The notes under the pieces: model-generated | What the model was told of the DNA's origin: nothing | Databases searched by the model: none | The model's input: only the letters and a program-made list of their open reading frames with translations | Assembly (NCBI GenBank): GCA_945788675.1 | Contig: CALZMY010000066.1 | Span: 1-6,046 of the forward strand | From: an uncultured Gammaproteobacteria bacterium | Lineage (GTDB): Bacteria; Pseudomonadota; Gammaproteobacteria; SZUA-140 | DNA: 6,046 nucleotides | Direction: 5' to 3' | Shown here: piece after piece, positions 4,206 through 6,046 of the stretch | How positions within the stretch are numbered: position 1 is the first letter of the stretch | Layout: every line of letters begins with the position of its first letter | Translations under genes and position numbers: made by a program

Positions 4206-6046
4206 ATGAAAAAGAGCAAGATCATATTAGTGGGTGTGATAGCCCTTTTGGTATTCGCCTACTTCGCCTTTGATCTGGGGCAATATTTTAGCCTTGATTA
4301 TTTTAAATCTCAGCAGGCTGAGATCAATGGCTATTATAGTGCTAATCCACTGACAACAGTCGCGCTGTTCTTTTTGATCTATGTCGTCGTTACTGGACTT
4401 TCACTACCAGGTGCCGCGATCATGACGCTGGTTGCAGGGGCCATCTTTGGTGTTTTAACAGGTACTATCATCGTCTCGTTTGCGTCGACCTTAGGCGCGA
4501 CCATCGCCTTTCTGGTATCGCGCTATCTACTACGAGATTCTATCCAGCGCCAGTTTGGTGATAAGCTGAAGACGATCAATGAAGGTGTCGAGAAGGATGG
4601 TGCCTTTTACCTGTTCACGCTACGGCTGGTGCCTGCATTTCCATTTTTTGTGATCAACCTGGTAATGGGGTTAACACCAATACGTACAGTTACATACTTT
4701 CTTGTTAGTCAGGTAGGTATGCTGGCCGGAACAATTGTCTATGTAAATGCCGGCACACAGATAGCCAAAATAGAATCGTTGAGCGGTATTTTATCGCCCG
4801 GATTAATTGTATCGTTTGCACTACTCGGTATCTTTCCTCTTATTGCTAAAAAGGTTGTCAGCATGATTAAAGCAAAAAAGGTATTGAAGGGGTATCCAAA
4901 GCCAGCAAAGTTTGATCGCAATCTAGTGGTGATTGGCGCTGGTTCTGCTGGTCTTGTGACCTCTTATATAGCGGCTGCGGTAAAGGCTAAAGTGACATTG
5001 ATCGAGAAACACAAAATGGGTGGTGATTGCCTCAATACCGGTTGCGTCCCCTCCAAAGGGTTGATCCGTTCAGCCAGATTTGTAGCTCAGCAAAAGCGAG
5101 CTAGCGAACTGGGAATGAAGTCCGCTAGCGTCGATTTTGATTTTGCTGATGTCATGGAACGCATCCAACGAGTCATCAAGACCATTGAGCCACATGACTC
5201 AGTAGATCGTTATCAGGCGCTGGGGGTTGATGTGATTGAAGGTGAGGCCAAAATCACATCTCCTTATACCGTTGAAGTGAATGGACAGACGCTTACCACA
5301 CGCAATATCGTGATAGCGACTGGAGCGCGGCCATTTGTGCCACCACTACCGGGAATAGATGACGTGGGTTATTTGACGTCGGATACGGTGTGGAATCTTC
5401 GGCAGCAGCCTGAACGCCTGGTGGTGCTAGGTGGTGGCCCGATTGGCAGTGAGCTCGCACAGAGCTTTGCGCGCCTGGGAAGCCAGGTGACGCAAGTTGA
5501 ACTGGGTGACCGTATTATGGGGCGTGAAGATCCTGATGTCTCTGAGATGGTGATGCAGCGTTTCAAGGCTGAAGGCATCGATGTGCGAACAGGCCACAAA
5601 GCGAAGGCGTTCTGCATTGAAGAGGGCGAAAAAATTCTGATCTGCGAAAACAGTGGTGAAGAGGTACGTATCCCATTTGACCAGGTGCTGGTGGCACTCG
5701 GGCGCGCCGCCAATACCACTGGCTTTGGTCTGGAGGAGCTGGGTGTAACCATCAATCGTACAGTGGAGGTCAACGATCTGTTGCAGACCAATTTTCCCAA
5801 TATCTATGCTGCTGGTGATGTCGCTGGTCCTTATCAATTTACCCATACGGCAGCGCATCAGGCCTGGTATGCGGCGGTAAATTCGCTATTTAGTGGCTTC
5901 AAATCCTTTAAAGTCGATTATCGTGTTATCCCATGGGCAACCTTTACAGATCCTGAAGTCGCGCGTGTCGGACTCAACGAGACTGAGGCGAAGGAGCAGG
6001 GGATTGAGTATGAACTGACCACCTACGGTATTGATGATCTGGATCG
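4206..6046 (+). CDS. TVP38/DedA-type membrane domain fused to FAD-dependent disulfide oxidoreductase (3' end off window)
   Basis: An open frame of 613 residues runs off the right edge without a stop. Residues 1-225 are a membrane module: a first segment (about 5-23), then a VTT/SNARE-associated (TVP38/TMEM64, DedA-like) domain with LPGAAIMTLVAGAIFG (67 onward), FYLFTLRLVPAFPFF (about 135-150) and further segments to about 215. A Lys-rich linker leads to a mercuric reductase/dihydrolipoamide dehydrogenase-like domain: FAD-binding GAGSAG (244-249), redox disulfide in GDCLNTGCVPSK (C275, C280), the IATGARP segment, NAD(P)-binding VVLGGGPIGSE (406-416), second FAD motif IYAAGDV (533-539), and the start of the dimerisation domain (VIPWATFTDPEVARVG). 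The C-terminal His-Glu catalytic pair would lie beyond the window. No mercury-binding N-terminal domain is present. GGGGA (4192-4196) is a plausible ribosome binding site. Such fusions are known in gammaproteobacteria; the substrate is not established, and quinone- or disulfide-linked membrane redox work is only a guess. Confidence 0.9.
   Translation, partial: MKKSKIILVGVIALLVFAYFAFDLGQYFSLDYFKSQQAEINGYYSANPLTTVALFFLIYVVVTGLSLPGAAIMTLVAGAIFGVLTGTIIVSFASTLGATIAFLVSRYLLRDSIQRQFGDKLKTINEGVEKDGAFYLFTLRLVPAFPFFVINLVMGLTPIRTVTYFLVSQVGMLAGTIVYVNAGTQIAKIESLSGILSPGLIVSFALLGIFPLIAKKVVSMIKAKKVLKGYPKPAKFDRNLVVIGAGSAGLVTSYIAAAVKAKVTLIEKHKMGGDCLNTGCVPSKGLIRSARFVAQQKRASELGMKSASVDFDFADVMERIQRVIKTIEPHDSVDRYQALGVDVIEGEAKITSPYTVEVNGQTLTTRNIVIATGARPFVPPLPGIDDVGYLTSDTVWNLRQQPERLVVLGGGPIGSELAQSFARLGSQVTQVELGDRIMGREDPDVSEMVMQRFKAEGIDVRTGHKAKAFCIEEGEKILICENSGEEVRIPFDQVLVALGRAANTTGFGLEELGVTINRTVEVNDLLQTNFPNIYAAGDVAGPYQFTHTAAHQAWYAAVNSLFSGFKSFKVDYRVIPWATFTDPEVARVGLNETEAKEQGIEYELTTYGIDDLD

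Noticed and set aside
5369..5858. Two 143-residue minus-strand open frames inside the oxidoreductase
   Set aside because: They overlap each other and are antisense to conserved flavoenzyme motifs; they are shadows of the + strand gene.

Overview
The window looks like part of a gammaproteobacterial chromosome. It carries a recognisable lptF-lptG pair, a Tat-exported MsrB with an adjacent msrA remnant, a small cysteine-rich CWC protein, and the start of a large DedA/TVP38-type membrane domain fused to a flavin disulfide oxidoreductase. Base composition is moderate, with the AT-richest stretch around 3590-4200. I cannot name a genus from the sequence.

Layout. Positions 1-101 are a short leader. 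Positions 102-2335 hold lptF and lptG on the + strand, only a few bases apart: the two permease subunits of the ABC machine that extracts lipopolysaccharide from the inner membrane. Converging on them from the - strand (2360-2596) is a 78-residue protein resembling the C-terminal helix of flagellar rod/hook proteins. A divergent intergenic region of about 170 bp separates it from a 75-residue CWC protein (2771-2998). The msr locus follows: msrB (3076-3585) with a twin-arginine signal peptide, then a broken msrA (3607-3965). A strong intrinsic terminator (4007-4036) closes the locus. A good sigma70-type promoter (4100-4128) precedes the fusion gene, which runs from 4206 off the right edge.

The most notable region is 3586-3965. 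A 130-bp MITE-like element with matching terminal inverted repeats, a TTAA target duplication and a second internal inverted repeat lies near the 5' end of msrA. Removing the element and one TTAA copy in silico joins an upstream ATG (3607) in frame to the MsrA active-site segment, so the element appears to have split a real gene. The same gene has a second lesion: the N-terminal GCFWC segment joins directly to the MsrA C-terminal tail, with most of the catalytic domain missing. The exported methionine sulfoxide repair pair therefore seems reduced to MsrB alone, unless another msrA exists elsewhere.

I see no CRISPR array, tRNA, rRNA or clearly new defence system. The best candidates for follow-up are the MITE-split, internally deleted msrA, the possible dual-start (exported and cytosolic) MsrB, and the membrane-domain/oxidoreductase fusion.
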